64,000 nt of DNA from Alphaproteobacteria bacterium (GTDB taxonomy: Bacteria > Pseudomonadota > Alphaproteobacteria > DSM-16000 > Inquilinaceae). Below, piece by piece: positions 1-8,169 of this stretch. Position 1 is the stretch's first letter; each line of letters begins with the position of its first letter. The position numbers and the translations under genes are program-made. Below the pieces are notes generated by a model. The model saw only the letters and a program-made list of their open reading frames with translations. It ran no database searches and was not told where the DNA came from. The stretch spans positions 1 to 64,000 of the forward strand of contig JANQIX010000052.1 in the NCBI GenBank assembly GCA_028281925.1. Direction: 5' to 3'.

Positions 1-2
1 TC

Positions 3-1391
3 GCCTATTGGGCGCGTCCGTTCGTCAGTCTGGTGCTGGGCGACACGATCTTGAACTATCGCGTAGCGTTGGAACGCGATGGCGAATTCCTGGGCGTACT
101 CTCTGCCGGCGTCACCAGCGAAGGCCTTGCACGCTATATCGCGGAGGCGTCCGAGCTCTATGACGTCACCGCCTTCGTGCTGGCCGGGCGCGACCGGGTG
201 ATCGTCTACCCCGGCGTTCAGGCACCGCGGGAGGAGATCACGTCGACCGAGCTGCCGCGACTGTCGAGCGTCGGCAATCCGGCCATCGCACGCATGTGGG
301 ACGATCCACAGCCGTTCTCGCAGATCGGCGATCTCACCCGCAGCCAAGGGCACTGGAGCTATATCGACGACGTCGCCCAGATCTACTTCTACCGAGAGCT
401 GACCGGTTACGGCCCTGAACCTTTGATCGTGGCCGTCGCCAGGCTGGGCGCCGATACTTGGCGGGACCGGTGGGCCGCCACGATCGCCGCCGGTGTCGGG
501 TTCGTGCTGATGCTGGTGGCGATCGGCATAGCCTGGCGCATCGGCCGTGCCCTCAGCCGTCCGGCAGCCGATTTCGACGGTGCCCTCGGCGCCATCGCAG
601 CGCTGGAGTTCACGCGTGTCTCGCTGCCCCGCCTGGTCGGCAGCCCTGTGCGGGAATGGCGGGCCATGGCACGCCGGCTGGAGAGCACGGCCCGCGCCTT
701 GACCGCCTTCCGCACCTATCTGCCGCGAGCCCTGGTACGACGCCTGTTCGACACGTCAGAGACGGCGGTGCAATCCCAGGAACGGACGGTCACCGTCATG
801 TTCGCCGACCTCGAGGGCTTCACCGCCTTTTCCCGCGGACGGACGGCGAGCGAGGTGGCCGACCATCTGAACGACGTCTTCGAACTGATCGGGCCGATCA
901 TCGAAGCCACAGACGGCGTCATCGACAAATACACGGGCGACGGCCTGCTGGCGTTCTGGGGCGCCCCGGATACGCAGCCCGATCACGCACACCGTGCCTG
1001 CAGCGCCGCCATCAATATCGTGCGTGCGCTCGAGGCCCGCGCTGACGGCAGAGGAGCGAGCGTGCCACGCCTGCGCATCGGTCTGCACACCGGGCCGGCG
1101 ATTGTCGGCAATATCGGATTTCCGGGGCGCATCAACTACACGCTTGTGGGCGATACGGTGAATGTCGCGGAGCGCACCCAGGCGGCCCTGCGCGGCATTC
1201 AGCCAGACCGGCCCGCAGTACTCGCCGCAACGCAGGAGGTTCTGGCAGCCGTCGGTCAATCGGGTGCAGCGATGATCCGAGGCGAGCCTCTTGCGAACGC
1301 ATCGCATCCAGCCGTAATGCTGCGGCCGACGGAAGGTCAGGCCACCGTGGTCAGTGCGGTGCCTGCTGCAGCGCCAGACCGGCAGCGCTGA
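3..1391 (+). CDS. Class III adenylate cyclase, membrane-bound, 5' end outside window
   Basis: The reading frame is open to the window edge (codons from base 3 read AYWARPFVSL), so this is the 3' part of a longer gene; the GTG at 33 is internal. What is left shows the end of a periplasmic Cache-like sensor, one transmembrane helix (about residues 148-170 from the GTG, rich in V/L/I/G), a short linker, then a class III nucleotide cyclase domain. Metal-binding aspartates are visible in FADLEGFT and KYTGDGLLAFWG, and the purine-specifying Asp in LVGDTVNVAERT, which indicates ATP as substrate and cAMP as product. The C-terminus overlaps the convergent TPR gene by 41 bases. It resembles the cyclase at 8980 in architecture. 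The family call is firm; the signal it senses is unknown. Confidence 0.9.
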   Translation, partial: AYWARPFVSLVLGDTILNYRVALERDGEFLGVLSAGVTSEGLARYIAEASELYDVTAFVLAGRDRVIVYPGVQAPREEITSTELPRLSSVGNPAIARMWDDPQPFSQIGDLTRSQGHWSYIDDVAQIYFYRELTGYGPEPLIVAVARLGADTWRDRWAATIAAGVGFVLMLVAIGIAWRIGRALSRPAADFDGALGAIAALEFTRVSLPRLVGSPVREWRAMARRLESTARALTAFRTYLPRALVRRLFDTSETAVQSQERTVTVMFADLEGFTAFSRGRTASEVADHLNDVFELIGPIIEATDGVIDKYTGDGLLAFWGAPDTQPDHAHRACSAAINIVRALEARADGRGASVPRLRIGLHTGPAIVGNIGFPGRINYTLVGDTVNVAERTQAALRGIQPDRPAVLAATQEVLAAVGQSGAAMIRGEPLANASHPAVMLRPTEGQATVVSAVPAAAPDRQR

Positions 1392-2916
1392 GGCGCTGCA
1401 GCAGCGGCTCCGTCAGGCGGGACGGGGCGTGCCAGACTGCCAGTTCGGCCCCAAGTGACCCGATCAGATCCGGCCGCAGCTTCAGCGCAACCGCAACCTC
1501 CGCCTCAGCCGCCGCGCCCCTACCGAGGGCCGACAGCATCGCAGCGGCAAACAGATGCGTCCACACCAGGCCATCGACCCAACCGCGTTTCAGCTCTGCC
1601 AGCGCCGCTGGATAATCTTCGTGGAGAAACGCCACCCACACCCGGGGAAAGCGGTACCAACCGGGGTGCGAGGGGTTCAGGGCGATCGCCCGGTCCACAA
1701 GCTCCAGGCCGCGCGCTTCGGCACCGAGCAGGCACAGACATGCACCGACATCGGCAAGCGCGTCCGGCGCGCCAGGGTTGAGCTGCAGGCTGCGCTCCGC
1801 CGCCACGTGGAAATCCTCGAAGTCTCCGGCATGGTAGTTGACGCAGGCGAGCGCATGGTGGGCGCTCGCATTCTCAGCCCCCAGAACTACCGCCGTCGTA
1901 GCCGCGTCGCGTGCCCGCCGCAGGGCGTCGGGCTCCGTGTTCAGGCCGAAGCGCACTTCATCGAGATAGGCGAATGACAGAGCCGCCCAGCCGTCCGCAT
2001 ACTCGGGATCAAGCGCCATGACGCGCTGCAGCTCAGCCCGGCAGCGCGCATGCTCAGCCGGATCATGGGACAACAGGTAGATCTGGTGGCGCAGCACCGC
2101 GGCATAGGCGTCCGCGCGCGCCGTCTTCATGCCCAGGGCAGGCCCGCGACGCAGCGGTGAGCGGCGGTCGGCAAGGCGCGCGGCCACACTCGCCGCCAGT
2201 TCATCCTCGATGTCGAACAGGTCAGCCCCCGAGAGACGCCGGTCGAAAGTCTCGGACCACAGCCGTTCGCCGGTAGTCAGGCGCTGCAGCCGAGCCGTCA
2301 CGCGCAGCCGGTCGTTCATGCGCCGGAACGTCCCCTCCAACCGGAACTGTGCCGCCGTCTCCGCCGACACGTCATCGGCGATCACCGTGAGCTCGGGAAA
2401 GCGGCCCAGGGCGATCACCACCTGTTCGGTCAGGCCGCGGCTCAGGAAGACGTCGTCGGGGTCGGCGCTGAGGCATTCGAACGGCCGGATCCTGACCCTC
2501 GGCCCGATCGGCAGGTCGGGCGCCGTGCCGTGGACCGGTTCCGCTGCGGCAAGCCGGACGAATTGCGGGACGTAGGATCCCTTCGGCAGCTCGATGGCAA
2601 CCCGGGCGTCTGCCGTACTGGCGCCCCGCGTGTCGGCCAGCGTGCGGCGCAGTCGACGGGCCTCGACACGCACGATTGAATCGATCCCCGGATCGAAATC
2701 GGCCTCCCGGTCGAACACGTCGACGCCGATCGTATAGCCGGTCAACCTGCCCGATCGGCCGGCCAGGGTCTCTTCGACCACATAGTTGAGGAAGCGGGCC
2801 ATGCGCGGGGCGCTGGCAAACGCAGGGGACGCCAGCGCCTGCTGAAGGGCATGGCGGATCTCGGCCTCCGACACGACCGTGCCCTGGTCACCACCGATCC
2901 CGTCCACCCTGTCCAT
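1351..2916 (-). CDS. Winged-helix-like/TolB-like/TPR protein
   Basis: 521 aa. Residues about 15-120 form the N-terminal module common in alphaproteobacterial TPR proteins and cyclases: IVRVEARRLRRTL followed by IELPKGSYVPQF, which looks like the end of an OmpR-type winged helix. About 140-250 is a FlgO/TolB-N-like domain (FRRMNDRLRVTARLQ, LWSETFDRRLSGADLF). About 265-510 is alpha-helical with TPR-like repeats (YADGWAALSFAYLDEVR, ENASAHHALACVNYHAGDFE). No signal peptide or membrane helix is visible, so it is probably cytoplasmic. Related proteins often carry a cyclase domain; this one does not, but its 3' end overlaps a cyclase gene. The ATG at 2916 lies directly beside a repeated element (2918-2993) that may be a control site. 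The biochemical role is unknown; it may be a transcriptional or scaffold protein. Confidence 0.75.
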   Translation of the reverse strand: MDRVDGIGGDQGTVVSEAEIRHALQQALASPAFASAPRMARFLNYVVEETLAGRSGRLTGYTIGVDVFDREADFDPGIDSIVRVEARRLRRTLADTRGASTADARVAIELPKGSYVPQFVRLAAAEPVHGTAPDLPIGPRVRIRPFECLSADPDDVFLSRGLTEQVVIALGRFPELTVIADDVSAETAAQFRLEGTFRRMNDRLRVTARLQRLTTGERLWSETFDRRLSGADLFDIEDELAASVAARLADRRSPLRRGPALGMKTARADAYAAVLRHQIYLLSHDPAEHARCRAELQRVMALDPEYADGWAALSFAYLDEVRFGLNTEPDALRRARDAATTAVVLGAENASAHHALACVNYHAGDFEDFHVAAERSLQLNPGAPDALADVGACLCLLGAEARGLELVDRAIALNPSHPGWYRFPRVWVAFLHEDYPAALAELKRGWVDGLVWTHLFAAAMLSALGRGAAAEAEVAVALKLRPDLIGSLGAELAVWHAPSRLTEPLLQRLSAAGLALQQAPH

Positions 2917-2917
2917 T

Positions 2918-2993
2918 GGTTAAGATTAACACAGATCTAACGGTGTCTCACTCCGACATCCCCGATCCGATGCGGATGCTCCTGCGAGATCAA
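2918..2993. repeat. Copy A of a duplicated upstream element with TGTC-N7-GACA dyad
   Basis: About 76 bases that align with 4703-4779 with only scattered mismatches. The invariant core reads TGTCTCACTCCGACATCCCC, and TGTC-N7-GACA is a 15-base imperfect dyad, like an operator half-site pair. It lies between the divergent TPR gene (2916) and the patatin gene (3088). Confidence 0.65.
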
Positions 2994-3087
2994 CAGCGCA
3001 GAGAGCAGGTCGCGGCTGCTGGGAGGCGTCGAGAGGGGCAATCCCGGCCGAAGGCTCGGACCGCTCCCCACGACCCAGGAGGCGACC

Positions 3088-4563
3088 ATGATGTGCATCC
3101 GCCGCGACCCGCAGGTCAGCGGGCCAAGCCACGACAGGTGGACCCTCGTCCGCTGCCGAACTGCTACGAGTTTGGCAATGGCGATCGGGCTCGCCGCCTG
3201 CTCGTCCGTTGTCATGAACCAGCCGCTGTCTCCGCTGCCCAGCGAACCCGCCGAACTCGCGATCACCGAGGGCGGCTATCGCTTTGGGGCGTTGGCGGAG
3301 CCGACCCAGTCCGACGACGTCCTGCTGGTCGTCGCTTTCTCCGGTGGCGGCAAGCGCTCGTCCAGCTTCTCCTATGGAGTCCTGCAGGGGCTGAGGGACT
3401 ACGAGATCGAGATAGGCGGCCGGGCATCGACCCTGCTGGACGAGATCGACGTGATTTCTGGTGTGTCCGGCGGCAGCTTCACGGCCGCCTACTACGCGCT
3501 CCATCGCGATCGCATCTTCACCGACTTCGAGGACGACTTCCTGCACCACGATATCGAAGGTGATGTGCAGGAGATCCTGCTCGCGCCGTGGAACTGGGAG
3601 TGGATGTTCAATGACGAATACGGCACCGGCGACGACGTCGCCGCCCTCTATGACGGTATGATGTTCCGGGGGGCGACCTTCGCCGATCTCCATGAGCGCG
3701 GCGCGCCCCTATTGCAGGTGAACGCCACTAACATCGTCAATGAATCGACCTTCACATTCGATCAGGACTATTTCGACCTGATCTGTTCGGACCTGATGTC
3801 GTTTCCGTTGGCTCGAGCAGTCGCCGCCTCCAACGGCTTCCCGATCCTCTTCACGCCCATCACCCTGGAAAATCATGCCGAGTCCTGTGTGGATCACCTG
3901 CCCGACTGGTGGCTGGAGGAGCCGGAAGGGTCACCCGAACGGCTGTCGCGGCGGGCTTACGTGACGGAGAGCTTCGACCACTACCTGGACCACGAGCAGT
4001 CGCAATACGTCCACCTGATGGATGGCGGCATATCCGACAATCTGGCGCTCCGGGGGATGACGAACGTCGTGGTCGCCTTGGAGCCCGAAGAAACGATACG
4101 CGCCTACGGCCTTGACCGGGTGCGCCGTCTGGTGGTGCTCGTCGGCGACGGCCAAGGCGGCATCGACGAAAGCCTGGCGCAAGAGCGCACCGTCGGTGGC
4201 GTCAGCCAGATCTTCGATCTGGTCTCCAGCACCGGCATCGACCAGTACAATTACGAGACGCTGCTGCTCGTGCAGGACAGCGTGGACCGGTTGGTGGCGG
4301 CCATTCGCGAGGTCCGGTGTGACGAGGCGGAAGAGATAGACGGGCATGCCTGCGACGATGTCGAAGGCTACCTCCTCCACCTGTCGCTGCGCCAGCTGGA
4401 GGACGCCGCGGAGCGGGAGCATCTTCTCGCCATCCCGACGGCCCTGACCCTCGACGCGGACGACGTCGCCCGCCTCGCGGAAGCGGGGCGGAGCCTGGTG
4501 GCGAGAGACGCCGGGCTGGCACGCCTGCGCCAAAGCCTGTCCCGCGACGAACCCGGAAGCTGA
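3088..4563 (+). CDS. Patatin-like phospholipase lipoprotein
   Basis: 491 aa. A lipobox-like stretch (MAIGLAAC, Cys38) after a basic N-region suggests export and lipid anchoring. The patatin domain is complete. An oxyanion glycine loop FSGGGKRSS lies near residue 85, the nucleophile elbow G-V-S-G-G has Ser127, and the catalytic Asp is in the DGG motif (LMDGGISDN, Asp312), giving a Ser-Asp dyad. The substrate is probably an acyl lipid. The ATG at 3088 has a perfect AGGAGG seven bases upstream. No obvious operon partner: the next gene is 256 bases away but shares the same upstream repeat. The patatin call is firm; lipid anchoring is inferred. Confidence 0.88.
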   Translation: MMCIRRDPQVSGPSHDRWTLVRCRTATSLAMAIGLAACSSVVMNQPLSPLPSEPAELAITEGGYRFGALAEPTQSDDVLLVVAFSGGGKRSSSFSYGVLQGLRDYEIEIGGRASTLLDEIDVISGVSGGSFTAAYYALHRDRIFTDFEDDFLHHDIEGDVQEILLAPWNWEWMFNDEYGTGDDVAALYDGMMFRGATFADLHERGAPLLQVNATNIVNESTFTFDQDYFDLICSDLMSFPLARAVAASNGFPILFTPITLENHAESCVDHLPDWWLEEPEGSPERLSRRAYVTESFDHYLDHEQSQYVHLMDGGISDNLALRGMTNVVVALEPEETIRAYGLDRVRRLVVLVGDGQGGIDESLAQERTVGGVSQIFDLVSSTGIDQYNYETLLLVQDSVDRLVAAIREVRCDEAEEIDGHACDDVEGYLLHLSLRQLEDAAEREHLLAIPTALTLDADDVARLAEAGRSLVARDAGLARLRQSLSRDEPGS

Positions 4564-4628
4564 GCCGGACGCGGCCGGTTCGCGGCGAAGCAGCGACCGG
4601 CGGCTAAGGTCTCTCCACGTTCAAAAGT

Positions 4629-4651
4629 CCCTCCCCCTTGATGGGGGAGGG
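4629..4651. repeat. Hairpin repeat (CCCTCCCCC-TTGAT-GGGGGAGGG)
   Basis: A perfect 9-base-pair stem with a five-base loop in the gap after the patatin gene. On the minus strand it is followed by ACTTTTG; on the plus strand it has no T-tract, so it is not a classic terminator for patatin. This sequence type recurs widely in alphaproteobacterial spacers. Confidence 0.5.
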
Positions 4652-4702
4652 CTTCGCGAAGGCCGCGTCTTGGCAGCCATCGACCCTGTCCGACGGCCCG
4701 CG

Positions 4703-4779
4703 GGTTGAGACTAACCGGCACCTCACAGTGTCTCACTCCGACATCCCCCATCCGATGGGCATGCTTCAGCGACATCGAC
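4703..4779. repeat. Copy B of the duplicated upstream element
   Basis: Matches 2918-2993, including the TGTC-N7-GACA dyad. It ends 40 bases before the start of the unknown gene at 4820, a distance suited to a promoter or operator. Confidence 0.65.
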
Positions 4780-4819
4780 GGCGCGGGATGGCTGCGCCGC
4801 TTACTCCGGGAGCACGATC

Positions 4820-5353
4820 ATGGACCAGATGGCCACGCTGAAATACGGCCTCCGCCCCACCGTCAGCATTGCGGGCAATGCCACGCCGTTCGCGGCGATC
4901 TACACGCTGAAGCAGGACGACCCGGATGGTCACGCCCGCGCCCTCGCCCAGATCATCGGCACGAAAGAGTTCGGTGAAGCCATCGCCGAGATGGCGGTGA
5001 TCCACATCTTCAGCTTTTCGCGGATCAGCCACCAAGAGGTTCTGTTCCAGACCAATTTCGACGGCGACGTCGTCGCCTATTTCGAAGGCTTCAAGACGCT
5101 TGAGGCGCCGCTGCGCGAGGTTCTGGCCCACTTCGAAGGCGCGCCGGGCGCCGATGCGGATTTCACGAATTTGCTCGAGTTCGTCGCCGCCGGCCAGGTC
5201 GACGTCATCGCCTACTTCTCCGGCTATCCGGAGCTGACGGTCAACCAGATCCGCCGCGACGCCGATTGGCGCATGAAGATCATGGAGTTCCAGAAGTCCC
5301 TTGCCCGGCCGGCCGGCAAGGTCGCCTGGGGCGCGACGGCCTCCGCCCTCTGA
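4820..5353 (+). CDS. Unknown 177-aa protein heading the peroxidase/catalase-like cluster
   Basis: No family is recognised with confidence. There is no signal peptide or membrane segment. The middle reads IHIFSFSRISHQEVLFQTNFDGD and then VVAYFEGF, a pattern (aromatic/hydrophobic strand, then a TNFDGD-type turn) reminiscent of the ferredoxin-like alpha+beta domains found beside haem peroxidases; this is an impression, not a match. The ATG at 4820 follows GGGAG by seven bases; a second ATG lies at 4829. It is the first gene of a same-strand series (4820-8827) with the DyP-like gene starting 73 bases later, so a shared role in haem or peroxide chemistry is inferred. Confidence 0.7.
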   Translation: MDQMATLKYGLRPTVSIAGNATPFAAIYTLKQDDPDGHARALAQIIGTKEFGEAIAEMAVIHIFSFSRISHQEVLFQTNFDGDVVAYFEGFKTLEAPLREVLAHFEGAPGADADFTNLLEFVAAGQVDVIAYFSGYPELTVNQIRRDADWRMKIMEFQKSLARPAGKVAWGATASAL

Positions 5354-5426
5354 CACGGCACCGGTCCCCCGCCCTGACCAGCCATCCGGCCGGTCAGGGC
5401 CCAGAAGACCGAACAGGGAGGGAACA

Positions 5427-6818
5427 ATGCTCGATCAGCGGACTGGGCCGCGCACCGCAGCGGACCTGAAGGCCAACCTGAACGACATCCAGGGCGGTCT
5501 GTTGGAAGAATACGAAACACTCGCCTGCAGCTATGTCTTCTACCGCATTGGCGACGCCGCCTCCGGCCGCGCTTGGCTGGCCGATCTCGCCAGACAGGTG
5601 ACGAGCGCGGCCGAAGGGCCTGAGCGCACGCTGAATGTCGCGCTGTCTGCCAACGGTCTCACAGCGCTGGGCCTCTCCGACGCCGTGCTCGCAAGCTTTC
5701 CGCAGGTGTTCCGCGAAGGCATGGCGGCCCGCGCCCATCGGCTGGGCGACAGCGGCCCCGCCGACCCGGCGAACTGGGAAGGTGGCCTCGGCACGCCCAA
5801 CATCCACGCCGTGGTGGCCATCACCGGCCCGGACGCGGTCACCATCGATCAATGGCGCCAGGCACTCTCGGCCGACGCGCGCACACGCCAGGTCGAGGAG
5901 AGGCATCATGTCGATGCGGCGGTCGTGTTCGACCGGCGATCGGGCTGTCCGTCTGCCCATTTCGGCTATGTCGACCCCATCTCGCAGCCCGCCATCGCCG
6001 GGCTGGGTGACGCCGCCCCCGGCGACGGTGCACGCGACGGTGACGGCTGGCGGCCGCTTGCGCCCGGCGAGTTCCTGCTGGGCTACGTCAACGAATTGGG
6101 CGAAGCGACGGCGACCCCGACACCGCCGGATCTGGGGCTGAACGGGACATTCGTCGTCTTCCGCAAGGCGGCGCAGGACGTTGCCGGGTTCCGCAACTAC
6201 CTGAAACAGGGCGCGATGGCCCTGTGGGGTGCCGACGACGAGGCGCATCGGGAAAAGATGGCCGCAAAGATCGTCGGGCGCTGGCGGTCGGGCTGTCCGC
6301 TGGCGCTGTCGGCCGACCATGACGATCCGGCGATCGCGTCGGACCCCAACCGGGTCAACGACTTCGACTATGCGGACGACCCCGAAGGCCTGAAATGCCC
6401 CTTGGGCGCCCATCTGCGGCGCACCAACCCGCGGGCCTCCAGGCTGACCACGACGATCGATATCAATCGCAAGCGGATTCTGCGTCGCGGTCTGGAATTC
6501 GGCCCACCGCTGCCCGAAGGCGCACCGGACGACGGTGTCGCACGGGGCCAGGCCGGCGTGTTCGTGGTCGCCGATATCGAACTGCAGTTCGAGTTCATCC
6601 AGGCGGAATGGGTGCAGAAGGGCGATTTCATCGGCCTCCCCAGCGACGAGAAGGACCCCCTGATCGGCACCAATGGCGACGGCGGCCAGTTCACCGTGCC
6701 GGGTGCGGACATGCCGTTCCTGTTCGATCTCCGCCAGTTCGTCACCGTCCAGGGCGGGGAGTACTTCTTTGCCCCCGGCATCACCGCCCTCAAAGGCATC
6801 GCCGCCGGCAACTTCTGA
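5427..6818 (+). CDS. DyP-type peroxidase family protein with altered distal motif
   Basis: 463 aa from the ATG at 5427, which has GGGAGGG just upstream; the open frame extends 5' but carries no better start. DyP hallmarks are present: the proximal haem-ligand His329 in CPLGAHLRRTNPR, and the distal region FGYVDPISQP in the place of the usual GxxDG. The catalytic Asp183 is kept but the following Gly is Pro. N-terminal DIQGG and a C-terminal FFAPG-type end also fit. DyP enzymes oxidise dyes and other substrates with H2O2. No Tat signal is visible, so it may be cytoplasmic. It is followed 17 bases later by a catalase-like gene. Activity is uncertain because of the D-P change. Confidence 0.85.
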   Translation: MLDQRTGPRTAADLKANLNDIQGGLLEEYETLACSYVFYRIGDAASGRAWLADLARQVTSAAEGPERTLNVALSANGLTALGLSDAVLASFPQVFREGMAARAHRLGDSGPADPANWEGGLGTPNIHAVVAITGPDAVTIDQWRQALSADARTRQVEERHHVDAAVVFDRRSGCPSAHFGYVDPISQPAIAGLGDAAPGDGARDGDGWRPLAPGEFLLGYVNELGEATATPTPPDLGLNGTFVVFRKAAQDVAGFRNYLKQGAMALWGADDEAHREKMAAKIVGRWRSGCPLALSADHDDPAIASDPNRVNDFDYADDPEGLKCPLGAHLRRTNPRASRLTTTIDINRKRILRRGLEFGPPLPEGAPDDGVARGQAGVFVVADIELQFEFIQAEWVQKGDFIGLPSDEKDPLIGTNGDGGQFTVPGADMPFLFDLRQFVTVQGGEYFFAPGITALKGIAAGNF

Positions 6819-6835
6819 CAAGGGAGCATCCATCC

Positions 6836-7828
6836 ATGGGCCACATCGCCCCCCATCCGCTCGAGCGCATCCCGTTGGATGAAGCGGACATGATCGAGCG
6901 CGTGACCGCGCTTCAGATCGAAATCATGAAAGGCCGCGATCCGAAGAGGCGCGGTCAGCACCCAAAGCAGCAGGCGCTGCTGCGGGGTGTCTTCGAGGTC
7001 GCAGATTGCGTGCCGGAAGGCCTGCGCGCCGGCGTGTTCGCGGCACCGGCCCGGTTCGATGCCATTGTGCGTGCCTCCACGGGCCCGATGCCGAAGGAGT
7101 CCGACCCCAACCCGCACGCCATGGCCATCAAGCTGCTGGACGTGCCCGGCTCGCCGGTAGGCACGCAGGATTTCATCCTGCTGGACCAGCCGACCTTCTT
7201 CATTCGTGACGTCGCGGACTATGTGAGCTTCTTCGAGGCAGCGCAGACCGACCCGTCCGCTGCAGGGTTCTTCAAGAGCCGGCCGCGCGAGTTCGGGTTG
7301 AACCTGACCTTCAACGTGGTCATCGCCAGCCATCTGGAACGCCAGTACTGGTCCGAAGTGCCGATCGCCATGGGCGGCGGCGCGGCACGGCTGACCCTGA
7401 TCCCGGACGTCGCCAACGTCTCCGGCCGCGATCCGGTGACCACGGCGGACGGCCTGCGCGAGGCGCTTGAAGACCACTTCGTCAGGCAGCGCAGAGAGGC
7501 GAAGTTCGTGCTCGCGGCACAGGCTTATGTTGACGAGGCGACGACCCCGATCGAAGACGCCATGTCGCTCTGGCCGACGCCGTTTGAAATCGTCGCGACG
7601 CTCACCCTGCCGGCGCAGGACTTCACCGCACCCGAGCAGTTCGAATTCTGTGAGCACCTCTCCTACACGCCTTGGCACTCAGCACCGGAGCACCAGCCGC
7701 TTGGCGGCATCCAGAGGTGCCGCAAGCGGGTCTACGAAGAAAGCCAGCGCTTGCGCCACAGCCTGAACGGGGTCGAGCAGCGCGAACCCTGCGCGGCCGA
7801 CCTCGCCAGGCTCGGACCCTGTCTGTGA
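6836..7828 (+). CDS. Catalase-like haem protein (y4iL-like)
   Basis: 330 aa, shorter than true catalases (about 480 or more). It has the catalase-fold signatures of the small subgroup: RFDAIVRASTGPMP, then AMAIKLLDVPG, then DFILLDQPTFFIRD, and a conserved C-terminal block SYTPWHSAPEHQPLGGIQR. This matches the general pattern of the y4iL-like catalase-related haem proteins, whose substrates are unknown; some relatives use fatty hydroperoxides. The ATG at 6836 lies 17 bases after the DyP-like stop and is likely co-transcribed. The family call is fairly firm; the reaction is not known. Confidence 0.8.
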   Translation: MGHIAPHPLERIPLDEADMIERVTALQIEIMKGRDPKRRGQHPKQQALLRGVFEVADCVPEGLRAGVFAAPARFDAIVRASTGPMPKESDPNPHAMAIKLLDVPGSPVGTQDFILLDQPTFFIRDVADYVSFFEAAQTDPSAAGFFKSRPREFGLNLTFNVVIASHLERQYWSEVPIAMGGGAARLTLIPDVANVSGRDPVTTADGLREALEDHFVRQRREAKFVLAAQAYVDEATTPIEDAMSLWPTPFEIVATLTLPAQDFTAPEQFEFCEHLSYTPWHSAPEHQPLGGIQRCRKRVYEESQRLRHSLNGVEQREPCAADLARLGPCL

Positions 7829-7863
7829 ACCATCAACACCGATCGACAAGGAGGATCCTGACC

Positions 7864-8169
7864 ATGACCGAACTGGAGAGAGAAGAGCGTGCGGCCAACA
7901 GCATCGTGAACCGGGTGATGCTGAAGCTGAGCGGCCTGTTGGGCCTGACGACGGGCATCGGCGTCGTCGTCTGGGGGGCGTGGAGCCTGCTGGCCACAGT
8001 AGGCATGACGATCTACGAGCGCACCGGGCTGGCGGTGGAGCAGATCGTCATCGAGGACGCCTTCAACCAGGGCCTGCTGCAGAGCGCGATGCTGATCGCC
8101 CTGGGCGCCATCATCCTGGAGCTGCGGCGCATCGGCGAGGCGCTGCACGCCCGTGGGTCCGATGACTGA
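7864..8169 (+). CDS. Small two-helix membrane protein
   Basis: 101 aa with two hydrophobic segments: about residues 21-46 (LSGLLGLTTGIGVVVWGAWSLL and on) and about 73-90 (LQSAMLIALGAIILELRRIG). AAGGAGGA lies 9 bases before the ATG at 7864. The stop overlaps the start of the K+ channel gene by 8 bases, so the two are probably translated together and may form a complex. No family recognised. Confidence 0.75.
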   Translation: MTELEREERAANSIVNRVMLKLSGLLGLTTGIGVVVWGAWSLLATVGMTIYERTGLAVEQIVIEDAFNQGLLQSAMLIALGAIILELRRIGEALHARGSDD

